A DNA stretch of 64,000 bases from Chitinophagales bacterium (GTDB lineage Bacteria > Bacteroidota > Bacteroidia > Chitinophagales > Saprospiraceae): assembly GCA_017303475.1 (NCBI GenBank), contig JAFLBO010000005.1, positions 124,001-188,000 on the forward strand. Direction: 5' to 3'. Shown here piece after piece: positions 1 through 8,604 of the stretch; position 1 is the stretch's first letter; each line of letters begins with the position of its first letter. The translations under genes and the position numbers were made by a program. The notes beneath the pieces were generated by a model, which was not told the origin of the DNA, ran no database searches, and was given only the letters and a program-made list of their open reading frames with translations.

Positions 1-1434
1 ATTGGGCTGTTTGCCCCTGTCCAAAATGGATTGCCGGATGAAATCTTCGCCGTCCGTTTCGTCTTCGGTTTCCTCGCTTTCCTTGCCCTCCAATTTCTTG
101 CCGCCCAAAACGCCTTTCAAATCTTTGGCACTTTCCCCGCCTTGTGAACTGTGGGCTTCGTCAATAATGACGGCGTATTTGTTTTGGGCAATTTTATTAC
201 GGGCCGCTTCACCATCCGCCCCGGTTTCCTTTGCCAGCCGTTCAATGCTATCTAGCACAAACGGGAACTTTTGCAGGGTGGTGATAATGATGCTGTTTCC
301 TCCTATCAATGCATCCCGTAGCTGCCCGGTGTTTTGGTCAATCTTTTGCACCACACCCGCTTTGTGTTCAAATTGGTAGATGGTGTCTTGCAATTGCTTG
401 TCCAGCACCCGGCGGTCCGTAATCACCACCACTGAATTGAACACTTTTTGATTGTAGGCATGTAGGCTGTAAAGCCGATAAGCCAGCCAGGCAATGGAAT
501 TACTTTTGCCGCTTCCTGCTGAATGCTGAATCAGGTAGTTTTTGCCCGTGCCGTGCGCTTTGGCGTCCTTTTCAAGTTGCCGAACGGCATCTAATTGGTG
601 GTAACGCGGGAAAATGATCCGCTCTTCTTTTTTCTTTTTGCCGCCTTCGGTATTGGTTTCAATTTGCAGGTGGATGAACCGCCCGACAATATCCAGCCAA
701 CTATCCCTTTGCCAAATTTCTTCCCATAGGTAGGCGGTTTTGTGGCCGTGTGGGTTTAATGGATTGCCCGCACCTTGCTCAAAACCTTTGTTGAATGGGA
801 AAAAACGGGTCTTGCCCCGGTTCAAAAGGGTCGTGAAATAGACTTCATCCGCATCTACTACAAAATGAACCAATACCCGTTTCTTAAATTGGAAGAGCAG
901 TTCGGCGGGGTCGCGGTCTTCCATGAATTGCCGTTTTGCGTTGGAAGCATCCTGCCCGGTGAACTGGTTTTTGAGTTCCACCGTAGCAACGGGCAGCCCG
1001 TTGAGGCTCAAAAGCAGGTCAATCGAATTTTCATTCTTCAGGCTGTATTTTACTTGCCGGGTCACGGTCAAGCGGTTGAGTAGGTAAAGCCGCTCCGTGT
1101 CCGGGTTGAGGCTGTGGGCGGGCTTGAAGTAGGCCAATTTGAATTGCACCCCGTTGTCTGTAATGCCGTTGCGCAAAACGTCGAGCATCCCGACGGCTGC
1201 CAGTTCCTTTTCGAGCCGTTCCAAAAATTTCTGCCTTGCCTTGCCCCGGTGGATGGCTTCAAGCCGTTGCCATTCGGCTGCCTGGGTTTCTTCCAAAAAA
1301 GCAAACAAGACGCTTTCATCCAATGCCAATTGGCGGCTGAATTGGGAGGGGGCGCCTTTCTGCCAGCCACCTTCAGGGGAAAGTAGGGCTGCTTCGATGG
1401 CTTCTTCAAAAGCCTTTTCAGTGTGGAGTTTCAT
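1..1434 (-). CDS. hsdR: Type I restriction endonuclease subunit R (partial, C-terminus outside window)
   Basis: The restriction and translocation subunit of a type I R-M enzyme: it cuts unmodified DNA after ATP-driven translocation. The frame is open from ATG at 1434 to the left edge, giving 478 residues, roughly the N-terminal half of the usual 800-1100. The N-terminal nuclease domain has a PD-(D/E)xK core with D139 in IDLLLS and E153/K155 in VELKNQ. The helicase domain shows Walker A GSGKS with K310 and motif II DEAH at 425-428. The ATG lies 2 nt after the stop of the preceding small gene, so translation is probably coupled. It is the last visible gene of the hsdM-hsdS-orf-hsdR operon. Nothing in the visible half suggests inactivation. 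Confidence 0.93.
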   Translation of the reverse strand, partial: MKLHTEKAFEEAIEAALLSPEGGWQKGAPSQFSRQLALDESVLFAFLEETQAAEWQRLEAIHRGKARQKFLERLEKELAAVGMLDVLRNGITDNGVQFKLAYFKPAHSLNPDTERLYLLNRLTVTRQVKYSLKNENSIDLLLSLNGLPVATVELKNQFTGQDASNAKRQFMEDRDPAELLFQFKKRVLVHFVVDADEVYFTTLLNRGKTRFFPFNKGFEQGAGNPLNPHGHKTAYLWEEIWQRDSWLDIVGRFIHLQIETNTEGGKKKKEERIIFPRYHQLDAVRQLEKDAKAHGTGKNYLIQHSAGSGKSNSIAWLAYRLYSLHAYNQKVFNSVVVITDRRVLDKQLQDTIYQFEHKAGVVQKIDQNTGQLRDALIGGNSIIITTLQKFPFVLDSIERLAKETGADGEAARNKIAQNKYAVIIDEAHSSQGGESAKDLKGVLGGKKLEGKESEETEDETDGEDFIRQSILDRGKQPN

Positions 1435-1436
1435 AC

Positions 1437-1832
1437 CTATTGGGTAAGTTTCTTCATCAAAATATCACACTTCTCTTCTATAATGAAAAGCCTGGGTACT
1501 AATTCCATCCCTAACGGATTGAGGAACCAATTTTGGGGATCTTCCCAAAATCTTGATTTATCATAAAGCATAACCAGAAACCCATCATTTTTTAGAGCCT
1601 GAATTTCCAGTGAGGTTTTGTAAGCGTCAAACCACAACTCGCTAATTCTTTTACTTGGAGTATATCCTTTCTCTTGAATGAATAATCTTGTTTCTCTTGT
1701 TGCTGTTCTCATAGCAGTGAGCGCTGTTAGATTTTTTTCTCGCTCATTAAGTTCCTTTGGAATGGAAGCAATTTCCTGTCCCGAAATCTCATAAATCCTT
1801 AAAATTTCACTTATTGCTTGAATTAATTCCAT
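1437..1832 (-). CDS. Hypothetical protein inside the type I R-M operon
   Basis: A 131-residue soluble protein that I do not recognise. It has no signal peptide or membrane segment, is rich in Glu, Lys and Leu, and appears largely helical, with a central Trp/Tyr patch (LWFDAYK) and a C-terminal half containing FWEDPQNWF. It sits between hsdS (12 nt upstream) and hsdR (2 nt downstream) on the same strand, so it is almost certainly co-transcribed and co-regulated with the enzyme. Extra genes in type I operons are sometimes antirestriction controls, regulators or other defence proteins, but nothing here identifies a role. It may be an accessory factor of this R-M system or a passenger. The existence of the gene is well supported by its tight spacing. 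Confidence 0.78.
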   Translation of the reverse strand: MELIQAISEILRIYEISGQEIASIPKELNEREKNLTALTAMRTATRETRLFIQEKGYTPSKRISELWFDAYKTSLEIQALKNDGFLVMLYDKSRFWEDPQNWFLNPLGMELVPRLFIIEEKCDILMKKLTQ

Positions 1833-1844
1833 AAATAGGTTATT

Positions 1845-3125
1845 TTAATTGATTAAACAAATTTTACCCGTTACCGCCTCAAAAATCAGGGCTTGGCGGT
1901 ACTCTTGTAGCAGGGCGATTTCTTGCTGAATGCCGGAAATGGCGGCATCTATTTGGGTGGTTTTTTGGTTAACGTAAGATGTGATGGCGGTTTGTTCCTG
2001 AATTGGGGGCAAAAGGATTTCAAAATTATTGATGTCAGCTTGGAAGAGGTGAGGAACTCCCATTCCTGCTTTCAAATTTTGAATGACATTTTGGCAAAAA
2101 TCGGATTCAATAAAATACTTCAAAAATGAAGGAAGCAATTCTGTTTTTTCAAAAACCCGCAAAACGGCAATCGAAGAATTTACTGTGCAGGGGAAAGGCA
2201 ATGTTTTTACAAGGTTTACAATTCCAAGAGTTGAGCCGTCCTTTGCCAAAAGCACATCTCCCTCTTCCAGCATGATTTCCGGCGATTCTTGATACCGTTC
2301 TTCTGTGATAAAATTGATTTTCTCAAAGTCTATTTCAATGCCTTTGATGTTGGGGGTGGAAAGAAAACCATATCCTGATTCGACATACTCTTCTGCCTTC
2401 AAACCCTTCCAGCCAAGCCGTGCTTTTGTACGCACATAATATTTGAACTTGCTCAATGCCCATCCCTCCGGCACATCCCCAATCCACTCCACCCCCGAAG
2501 CCTTCATTTTTACCCCCGCCCGGATGCCCTTGGTCACGGCATGGTTGATGATGGCTTGGCGTTCTTCCCGGAAGAGTTCAATCAGCCTTTCTTTTTCGGA
2601 AATGGCTTGGTTTATTTGGGCGGTCTTGCGGTCGAGGTAGTGGGCGATGGCGGTTTGTTCGGCAGCTGGAGGTAATAAAAAAGGATTGTTTCCTACTTGC
2701 TGAACGGTAATTTGCGGGATTGCAGTTCTGTCAAACTGGAATAAATGGGGCTTCAAACCCTTTAAAAAATGAAAAGTAAACCGGGTTTGAATTTCTGCAT
2801 TTGTCTTCCTTGAATAGATAGTCGTTTGGGTGCAGGTACATTTTTCCTGAACTTCCATAATATGTCCTATAGAGTTTCCTCTGGCAGGAATTACAAAATC
2901 GCCTTTGCCTAAAAGTAGCTTTGCAGTATTTACAAAACCAAATATTTCGTCTTGCTCTGTGGCACTAAAAACAGGAATGGTACCTTCCTCAACAAGGTCT
3001 TCTTTTAGAATTGTCTCACCCATTCCACTTCGATAGAAGTACTTGTATCGAGCAACCTCCCAATGTTCCGGCACCTCCCCAATCCACTCCACCCCCGAAG
3101 GTTTCATTTTCGGATACTTTTTCAT
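1845..3125 (-). CDS. hsdS: Type I restriction-modification specificity subunit S
   Basis: The DNA-recognition subunit, which sets the bipartite target of the methylase and nuclease complex. At 426 residues it has the normal length and the classical duplicated layout. Each half opens with a VEWIG(E/D)VPE motif (near residues 13 and 213), continues with a variable target recognition domain and ends with a conserved helical spacer (EQTAIAHYLDRKTAQINQAI and EQTAITSYVNQKTTQIDAAI). The start ATG overlaps the hsdM stop codon (ATGA), indicating translational coupling. The two halves begin with an identical 24-base stretch exactly 600 bp apart, which would allow in-frame loss or exchange of a recognition domain. 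Confidence 0.95.
   Translation of the reverse strand: MKKYPKMKPSGVEWIGEVPEHWEVARYKYFYRSGMGETILKEDLVEEGTIPVFSATEQDEIFGFVNTAKLLLGKGDFVIPARGNSIGHIMEVQEKCTCTQTTIYSRKTNAEIQTRFTFHFLKGLKPHLFQFDRTAIPQITVQQVGNNPFLLPPAAEQTAIAHYLDRKTAQINQAISEKERLIELFREERQAIINHAVTKGIRAGVKMKASGVEWIGDVPEGWALSKFKYYVRTKARLGWKGLKAEEYVESGYGFLSTPNIKGIEIDFEKINFITEERYQESPEIMLEEGDVLLAKDGSTLGIVNLVKTLPFPCTVNSSIAVLRVFEKTELLPSFLKYFIESDFCQNVIQNLKAGMGVPHLFQADINNFEILLPPIQEQTAITSYVNQKTTQIDAAISGIQQEIALLQEYRQALIFEAVTGKICLIN
2477..3100. repeat. 24-bp direct repeat pair inside hsdS, 600 bp apart
   Basis: Identical 24-base copies at 2477-2500 and 3077-3100 encode the conserved start of each recognition half (SGVEWIG). The flanking bases are also similar. 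The offset is exactly 600 bp, so recombination between the copies would delete or swap 200 codons in frame. Similarity is expected between the half-repeats of HsdS; identity at DNA level is the notable part. Confidence 0.85.
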
Positions 3126-4843
3126 GTTTCGATGGCTTTTAGGAGGCTGTTATGGTTTGTGGCTTCGAGTTTCAGAATGTCGGCGCGAATTTCTTCCAAA
3201 GAGCGCAAGGGCTTGTACTGGTAGAAATAGCGGGTGAAGTTGATTTCGTAGCCCACCTGGGCTTTGCTTTCTTCTATCCAGGCATCCGGCACATGAGGCA
3301 ACACTTCGCGCTGGAAATAGGCTTCGATGTCTTCTTTGAGGGGCACGTTTTCAAAGTCGCGCAAACTGCCGTCGGCTTGGGGTTTGCCTTTTTTCAGGAC
3401 GGGTTTGCCTTTTTCGTCCAACAAAGGCCGCTCCACCGTTATCCGGGTGTAGCCAAAGTCTTCGTTGTCGAAGATTTTGCAGCGTTCCCCGGCTTTGAAA
3501 TCACAGTAGATTTTGGTGATTTCCTCGATTTGGACTGGGCTGATTTCATTGCGTTTGTTGCCCAAACTGCGTTTCATCTTCTGAAATAAATCCCCGGCGC
3601 TTACCAACTGGATTTTGCCTTTTCGTTTCGGCTTTTTTCGGTTGGTCAATACCCAAATGTAGGTGGAAATGCCCGTGTTGTAAAAGAGTTGGTCGGGCAG
3701 TGCGACAATGCCTTCCAGTAGGTCGTTTTCGATGATCCATTTGCGGATGTTGCTTACCCCGCTTCCCGCGCTGCCCGTGAACAGGGGCGAGCCGTTGAAC
3801 ACAATGGCAAGCCGCGTACCTGTTTCCACTTGCAGCATTTTGGAAATCATGTGCTGCAAAAACATCAAAGAACCGTCGGAAATGCTTGGCAACCCCGCCC
3901 CGAACCGCCCGCCGAAGCCCTTCTTTTCGTGTTCGGCTTTGATTTCCTTTTCCACCTTTTTCCAGTCCACACCAAAGGGCGGGTTGGAGAGCATATAGTC
4001 GAAACGCTCGTTTTCCAGCCCGTCTTCGGTAAAGGAGTTACCCAATTTGATGTTTTCCGGGTCTTGCCCTTTTATCATCATATCAGCCTTGCAGATGGCA
4101 TAACTTTCAGGGTTCAGTTCCTGCCCGTAAAGCCTTAGCACGGCGCTTTTGTCGGGGTTGTGTTCCCGGAAGTATTCGTCGGCCTCGGATAACATCCCAC
4201 CCGTTCCACACGCCGGATCGTAAAGGCTTTTGATGATGCCTTCTTTAAAAATCTCGTTGTCTTCGGCAAAGAGCAGGTGAACCATGAGCTTTATCACCTC
4301 CCTGGGCGTGAAGTGTTCGCCCGCCGTTTCATTGCTGCTTTCCGCAAATTTGAAAATTAGATGCTCGAAAATGTACCCCATTTCGAGGTTGCCCACCCCG
4401 GCAAAGTCAATCCCGGCAAACTCTTTGGTTACTTTGAAAAGCAGGTTTGCTTTGTCCAAACGTTGGATTTGTTCAGCAAAGCGGAAGTTCTCGAAAATCT
4501 CTTTGACGCTATGGGAGAAGCTGTTCAGGTAATATTGGAGGTTTTCGGCGATTTTGTCGGGTTCGCCCAAAAGGTCGTTGAGACTGATAAAATTGCTGTG
4601 GTTGTGGAAAAATTTGAAGCCCGATTTAGCATTCAGGATTTTGTCCACCACATCTGAATTTTGTCCCTGGAGGGATTGGTAGGCTTTCAACACTTCCGGC
4701 TTTCTAGGCTCTAAAAGGCAGTCCAGGCGGCGGAGTACGGTAAAGGGCAAAATTACTCTACCATATTCGGATTGTTTGAAGTCGCCCCGAAGCAGGTCTG
4801 CGATGGACCAAATGAAATTTGCGCGTTCTTGAAAGGTTGCCAT
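3122..4843 (-). CDS. hsdM: Type I restriction-modification methyltransferase subunit M
   Basis: N6-adenine DNA methyltransferase of a type I R-M system; it forms M2S for modification and R2M2S for restriction. The 573-residue protein has the N-terminal helical HsdM domain (about residues 5-140), the region before motif I EHFTPREV (176-183), the SAM-binding motif DPACGTGGML (209-218) and the catalytic motif NPPFG (287-291). It is the first gene of the operon and overlaps hsdS by 4 nt. About 230 nt of AT-rich DNA separate it from the divergent gene at 5076, which is where its promoter must lie; no clear TAnnTTTG element is seen there. It appears intact. Confidence 0.96.
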   Translation of the reverse strand: MATFQERANFIWSIADLLRGDFKQSEYGRVILPFTVLRRLDCLLEPRKPEVLKAYQSLQGQNSDVVDKILNAKSGFKFFHNHSNFISLNDLLGEPDKIAENLQYYLNSFSHSVKEIFENFRFAEQIQRLDKANLLFKVTKEFAGIDFAGVGNLEMGYIFEHLIFKFAESSNETAGEHFTPREVIKLMVHLLFAEDNEIFKEGIIKSLYDPACGTGGMLSEADEYFREHNPDKSAVLRLYGQELNPESYAICKADMMIKGQDPENIKLGNSFTEDGLENERFDYMLSNPPFGVDWKKVEKEIKAEHEKKGFGGRFGAGLPSISDGSLMFLQHMISKMLQVETGTRLAIVFNGSPLFTGSAGSGVSNIRKWIIENDLLEGIVALPDQLFYNTGISTYIWVLTNRKKPKRKGKIQLVSAGDLFQKMKRSLGNKRNEISPVQIEEITKIYCDFKAGERCKIFDNEDFGYTRITVERPLLDEKGKPVLKKGKPQADGSLRDFENVPLKEDIEAYFQREVLPHVPDAWIEESKAQVGYEINFTRYFYQYKPLRSLEEIRADILKLEATNHNSLLKAIET

Positions 4844-5075
4844 TAAGAAATGAATTGCCTAAAAAAGTAAGAAGCGGCGAAAATAGGAAACAATTTAATC
4901 AATCCAGAAACAGCACTGTTAGGATATTTCGAGCTTTGATTTGATTATCATACTAAATAAGGAGGTTGCTTATTAGTTTTGAATAACTAAATGGATAAAT
5001 TTTGATGTTAAAAATTTACGGACTAAATTAGGGCGTTTTTAAACCTCATTCTAACTTGTTCTAAAATAGAAAGCT

Positions 5076-5501
5076 ATGCCATTTGAAAAGGGGAAAATTA
5101 AAACTGGAGGTCGGAAGCCGGGTTCTACAAATTTAATTGGAAAAGATTTGCGGGGGCGTGTGCTGGAAATTGTTGAGCGCAACCTAAGTGGGTTAGAAGG
5201 AGTCTTGGAGCAAATGGAGCCGAAGGATAGGGTTGCTGTTATCCTTAAAATGATGGAGTTTGTTTTGCCCAAAGGGGGTAGTATATCCTATCAAGAACCT
5301 TTAGAGGTTTCATTTGGAGGAGCGATAAGCCCCGAGAAAATCGAGGTAATTGAAAAATTACTTTCCGGTCCTGAATTTGTTGTAATTAATTCAGGTGGAA
5401 AATGTGGCACTGTAATACTTGACCCGGCCAGTTTATCAATTGAGCAGTTAAAAGCATTGACTGAAATTAGGGATCAGCTTCATTTGCCTGTGGGTTTCTA
5501 A
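5076..5501 (+). CDS. Hypothetical protein with GRKPGS basic motif, mobile-element type
   Basis: A 141-residue protein. Its first 70 residues resemble small proteins of phages and integrative elements in Bacteroidota: a basic GGRKPGSTN stretch at 11-19, then a helical segment ending in MEPKDRVAVILKMMEFVLPK, similar to the K(D/E)R..LI.KL..YVLPK pattern of such proteins (family resemblance from memory). Some relatives lie next to terminase genes, but none is present here. The C-terminal half has a short beta-like segment (FVVINSGGKCGTVIL) and no recognised fold. It is divergent from hsdM and convergent with the winged-helix gene. The function is unknown; DNA binding is plausible from the basic N-terminus. 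Confidence 0.7.
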   Translation: MPFEKGKIKTGGRKPGSTNLIGKDLRGRVLEIVERNLSGLEGVLEQMEPKDRVAVILKMMEFVLPKGGSISYQEPLEVSFGGAISPEKIEVIEKLLSGPEFVVINSGGKCGTVILDPASLSIEQLKALTEIRDQLHLPVGF

Positions 5502-5621
5502 AAGCAAATGGATTAACTATTTCAAAAGTTGATTTGCTGTCCGTGGCAATGTGAGTGTGGGCGGGCGATGCAGTGGAAATAGTTTTAGAAATTGAACGGC
5601 ATACTCCTTAGCAGGTCTTAG

Positions 5622-5659
5622 AAAAACCCCGGGCCGCTTTCATTTCGACGGGCCCGGGG
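5622..5659 (-). terminator. Rho-independent terminator, minus strand
   Basis: A perfect 9-bp GC stem (5627-5635 with 5651-5659) and a 15-nt loop. On the minus strand it is followed by five T residues. It lies about 245 nt downstream of the winged-helix gene at 5905-6699 and probably ends that transcript. Confidence 0.75.
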
Positions 5660-5801
5660 CAAATACTGAATGAATGATTCATGCCGCGAAGGCTAATTTC
5701 TTCTTCTTCTTAGAAGGGGAGAAGTGCGATTTTAATCGCGCGCGCCTCACCCAGAATCTTTTATTATCTATTTTATTATCTAATACTTACCTATTAATGC
5801 A

Positions 5802-5896
5802 GATTTCTACAATCATGTTTGATGATTTCTACAAAGAAGATTGTAGGTTTCAACAATTAGATTGTAGTTTTCATCAAACTAATTTCAGGTTTGTAG
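5802..5896. repeat. Iteron-like TTGTAG repeats beside the Rep-like gene
   Basis: The hexamer TTGTAG occurs five times in 95 bases. Two copies are inverted (CTACAA at 5807-5812 and 5829-5834, each within gatttctacaa, 22 bp apart) and three are direct (5841-5846, 5862-5867, 5891-5896). Spacing near two helical turns between adjacent copies is typical of iterons bound by a replication initiator. They directly follow the stop codon of the winged-helix gene. An origin or autoregulatory site is inference; AT-rich chance repetition cannot be excluded. Confidence 0.4.
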
Positions 5897-5904
5897 ATTT
5901 CAAC

Positions 5905-6699
5905 TTACTTGTAACCATAGGTTAGCTTAAAAGCGTTAAGGCACTCCCTAAATACTGGGAAGTCATTGTCTTCTCCGGCCGTTAAGAAGTAGGACAAAAT
6001 ACTGACTTTAATTTGCCGCTTTTCATTAAGTACTTCATCAAAAAAAACCATGAGTGCATACTGGATTGCATCAATATCCTTATCAATGGATGCATAAAGT
6101 TTTATTAGGTTGAACTTTTCAGTCTTACTTAAATGAAATCCCGTTACTGTTTTTTTTCGCTTATCTATTTGAGGGCTCTCTTTAATAGCATCATTGTACA
6201 TCCTCACTCGCTGTGCGTAGACATCATTTATGGCTTTTATCAATTCACTAATTTCCCAATTTTTGACTCCAAGGGAGTTTTCACTTCCCTTGGTTGATTT
6301 CTTTGATGATTGGGCTGCCAACTGATTCATTGATTCTTGCTTAAAAAAGTGTATTAATTCATCAAGAAATACCGGTTTCGTTAGCTGCCTTGCAATTTCA
6401 GGTGTAGCCAGCTTTTTGAAATCCACAAAATAGTTTGTTGGGTTTTGGATTCCTTTTGTTCTTGTTGTTAGAAATCCCATTTCTTCAAAACGTTTGGTTA
6501 GTGATTCAAGTTGAGTTCGTTTAATTCCACACTCATCTAAAATAATCGCATCAGTTATGGGAAACTCACCATAATTTTTTCCCCGAGCTCTAAAGATGAG
6601 AAAATTGAATAATACTACACCGGCTGCACCTAATTTTGCAGTGTCATATTGACGGAATTTGGAAAACCAAATTGCGAAGTCAGGTTTTGAGTCATTCAT
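5905..6699 (-). CDS. Winged-helix replication-initiator-like protein
   Basis: A 264-residue soluble protein. Residues about 15-95 look like a winged-helix domain: helices containing LGAAGVVLFNFLIF and ITDAIILDECGIKRTQLESL, then a wing with GFLTTRTKGIQNPTNYFVDF. The rest is helical and rich in charged residues. The shape and the position after an excisionase-like gene resemble RepA/DnaD-like initiators or regulators of Bacteroidota plasmids and integrative elements, but I cannot name the family. It lies 43 nt after the HTH gene on the same strand, so the two are likely co-transcribed. Five TTGTAG-type repeats follow its stop. The role in replication is inference; it could be a transcription regulator. 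Confidence 0.75.
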   Translation of the reverse strand: MNDSKPDFAIWFSKFRQYDTAKLGAAGVVLFNFLIFRARGKNYGEFPITDAIILDECGIKRTQLESLTKRFEEMGFLTTRTKGIQNPTNYFVDFKKLATPEIARQLTKPVFLDELIHFFKQESMNQLAAQSSKKSTKGSENSLGVKNWEISELIKAINDVYAQRVRMYNDAIKESPQIDKRKKTVTGFHLSKTEKFNLIKLYASIDKDIDAIQYALMVFFDEVLNEKRQIKVSILSYFLTAGEDNDFPVFRECLNAFKLTYGYK

Positions 6700-6742
6700 T
6701 TCAGTATATTTTTAAGTATTTGTTTACTTCTGTTCTGACAAA

Positions 6743-7030
6743 TTACCAGTCAGAAATTTGTTTTTTCCCATAATTGGCTAAAGCCATCTCCACTTCTGAA
6801 CGTTTGTACCGCTGAAACCGTGTGCCTTCACCGTACGTCTTCAGATGCCCCGTTTTGCGCAATTTGCGCAGGGTAGGGGCGCTGATCCGCAGGACGGCCA
6901 GAACCTCATCGGTGGTCAAGAAATCATCTTTGGGTGGTGTTTGATTGGTGCCTGTTAATTCAGCCAGCACAATACTCGCTACCCTCATTGCCAATTCTTC
7001 TTTGAATTGCTCCTCTGGTATCACAACCAT
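6743..7030 (-). CDS. Excisionase-like helix-turn-helix protein
   Basis: A 95-residue DNA-binding protein of the MerR/excisionase-type HTH_17 class. The recognition unit is visible as FLTTDEVLAVLRISAPTLRK from residue 37, followed by the wing and the closing basic segment with GHLKTYGEGTRFQRYKRSEV. In elements of this kind such a protein often helps the integrase in excision (Xis role) or regulates the downstream operon. It lies between the recombinase and the winged-helix gene on the same strand. The 216-nt gap to the recombinase suggests its own promoter, but I see no clear one. The family is clear; the excision role is inferred from context. Confidence 0.85.
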   Translation of the reverse strand: MVVIPEEQFKEELAMRVASIVLAELTGTNQTPPKDDFLTTDEVLAVLRISAPTLRKLRKTGHLKTYGEGTRFQRYKRSEVEMALANYGKKQISDW

Positions 7031-7246
7031 TGATTCAAAATTTAATTATCACTCACCCCAATGCGGCGTGCATGGGGCATTTCTCTTCCAACAAATCGAT
7101 TAAGTGTGTGAATTGGATGCTGCTTTTGTAAGCACTAAGGTAGGTAGGTGAAACGCAAAATCTTTCCGCTCAAATCTGTTACAAAGTTAAGAAAAGATAG
7201 GGAAAAAAACAAAAAGTATTTTTGGGAAAATATTTTGTATTTTTCT

Positions 7247-8512
7247 TTAGGCAATACGCAAGTGGTTTGAAAGCAAACCGGGTGTGTCTACCTGGTAGCG
7301 TTCATTGTTCTGTCTGAACCTTGCCGAATTCTCTTCCCCTTCAATACACAGGTATTTGTAGAACTCCTTTTCGGTCCGGTGGCCAGTTATCCGCATAATG
7401 TCATAAACGGGATGGTTGTCTTTATAGGCTAAAGTGGCGAAGGTTCGGCGGGCCGTGTGGGTAGCTATCTCTTTTGAGATCCCGGCCAGGGCTGCAAGTT
7501 CCTTCAAGGTAGCGTTCATCTTTTGGTTTGAAACCGGCTTTGGCATGTTAAAGCCATATTGAAGCAATATCCGTATGGCATCCAAAGAAAGCGGAACCGT
7601 AACCCGGATTTTTGAAGACTTCCGGGTTTTGTTAGGCACATAGGTAAAATCGTATCCATTGGCCACCTCTTTGATATTGCTTTTGGTCAGTTGCTTGTAA
7701 TCATTGTACCTCATGCCGGTTTCGCAAGCGATTACAAACCAGTGCCGTGTAAGATTCACCGAAGGCCGTTTGGATAGGTCCAGGGCCGCAAGTGCGGTTA
7801 CTTCATCTCTTTCCAGGTAGACATTCTCCACAGGCTGATCCAGGATTTTGAAATCAGGGTGGTGGTAATACTCGAATGAATTCCAGCCGTTACCCTTTGC
7901 CCAATTCAGGAACATTTTTAGCTTTTTGACATAGTTTCCAACCGTGTTGTCTGTATATGTCTGGCCGGGGGCAAATTGGTAGTTACGGAGGTATTTTAGG
8001 AATTTACCGTAAAAGTCCAGATTGATGGCTTCATAGTTTAGAACCACCTTTTGTTTCCTCGAAAAGTTGGTTAGATGGGTATGCAGGTTTTTGATGTGGG
8101 TAAAACTGCTTTTAGTGGTGCCTTTGGCCTCATGGTACTCCATAAATGCCAGGTAGTCTGTGAGGAAGTCCCGCTCCAGCTTTACTTTCTGTTTCTCATG
8201 CAGGATCAGGTCTTTGAATTTGGCGGGCTGTGGGAGCCGCTTTTGCATCAGGCTATCATTGTAAATCTCTTCGACCCTTGCCTGGATTGCCTTCAGCCGG
8301 TCATTGATTTGGGAGGAAAAGTTTACCGTATGGTACACCCTTTGGCTTTTGAAATGTTTGATGGCGCATTTTTCACCCGTGGCGAATCTGAACCGCAGCC
8401 ACTTGTTTTCTACTTTGTAGACCACTTCGCAGTTGATCGGGGCCACTGAAGCGGTAGAGAGTTGTTTCTCATTCCGTTTATTCTGGTAAAAGGTAACATT
8501 GATTCCTTGCAT
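7247..8512 (-). CDS. Tyrosine recombinase (integrase) of the island
   Basis: A site-specific recombinase that would integrate and excise the island at the tRNA site. With ATG at 8512 it has 421 residues: an N-terminal arm-binding region, a SAM-like core-binding domain (about 120-220) and a catalytic domain. Catalytic residues are R268 (CETGMRY), H352 and R355 (HTARRTF), H378 (TGHR) and nucleophile Y387 (FYKYL), so it looks active. The frame stays open to a GTG at 8605, but a good promoter places its TAnnTTTG at 8605-8612, on that GTG, so the ATG at 8512 is preferred. It resembles the Bacteroidota phage-integrase group with an N-terminal Arm-DNA-binding domain. The att-like tRNA end is about 160 bp upstream. 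Confidence 0.92.
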   Translation of the reverse strand: MQGINVTFYQNKRNEKQLSTASVAPINCEVVYKVENKWLRFRFATGEKCAIKHFKSQRVYHTVNFSSQINDRLKAIQARVEEIYNDSLMQKRLPQPAKFKDLILHEKQKVKLERDFLTDYLAFMEYHEAKGTTKSSFTHIKNLHTHLTNFSRKQKVVLNYEAINLDFYGKFLKYLRNYQFAPGQTYTDNTVGNYVKKLKMFLNWAKGNGWNSFEYYHHPDFKILDQPVENVYLERDEVTALAALDLSKRPSVNLTRHWFVIACETGMRYNDYKQLTKSNIKEVANGYDFTYVPNKTRKSSKIRVTVPLSLDAIRILLQYGFNMPKPVSNQKMNATLKELAALAGISKEIATHTARRTFATLAYKDNHPVYDIMRITGHRTEKEFYKYLCIEGEENSARFRQNNERYQVDTPGLLSNHLRIA

Positions 8513-8604
8513 GTGAAACCGCTGATTTGTGGAAGCAAAAGTGAGGGGTAAAGTGAGGGGTAATTTTTCTCCTTTTTCTTTCTTTTGCTTTCCGTTACGT
8601 TCCA

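Larger units (their letters stand above)
5502..5904. other. Non-coding stretch inside the island
   Basis: These 403 bases lie between two convergent genes. They contain a GC-rich hairpin terminator for the minus strand at 5622-5659 and a cluster of TTGTAG-type repeats at 5802-5896. A short open frame at 5674-5925 is low-complexity, runs into the convergent gene and overlaps the repeats, so it is not called. Nothing else is seen. Confidence 0.6.

Noticed and set aside
5674..5925. Small open frame of 83 codons
   Set aside because: Low complexity with Phe runs, overlaps the iteron-like repeats and the convergent gene end.
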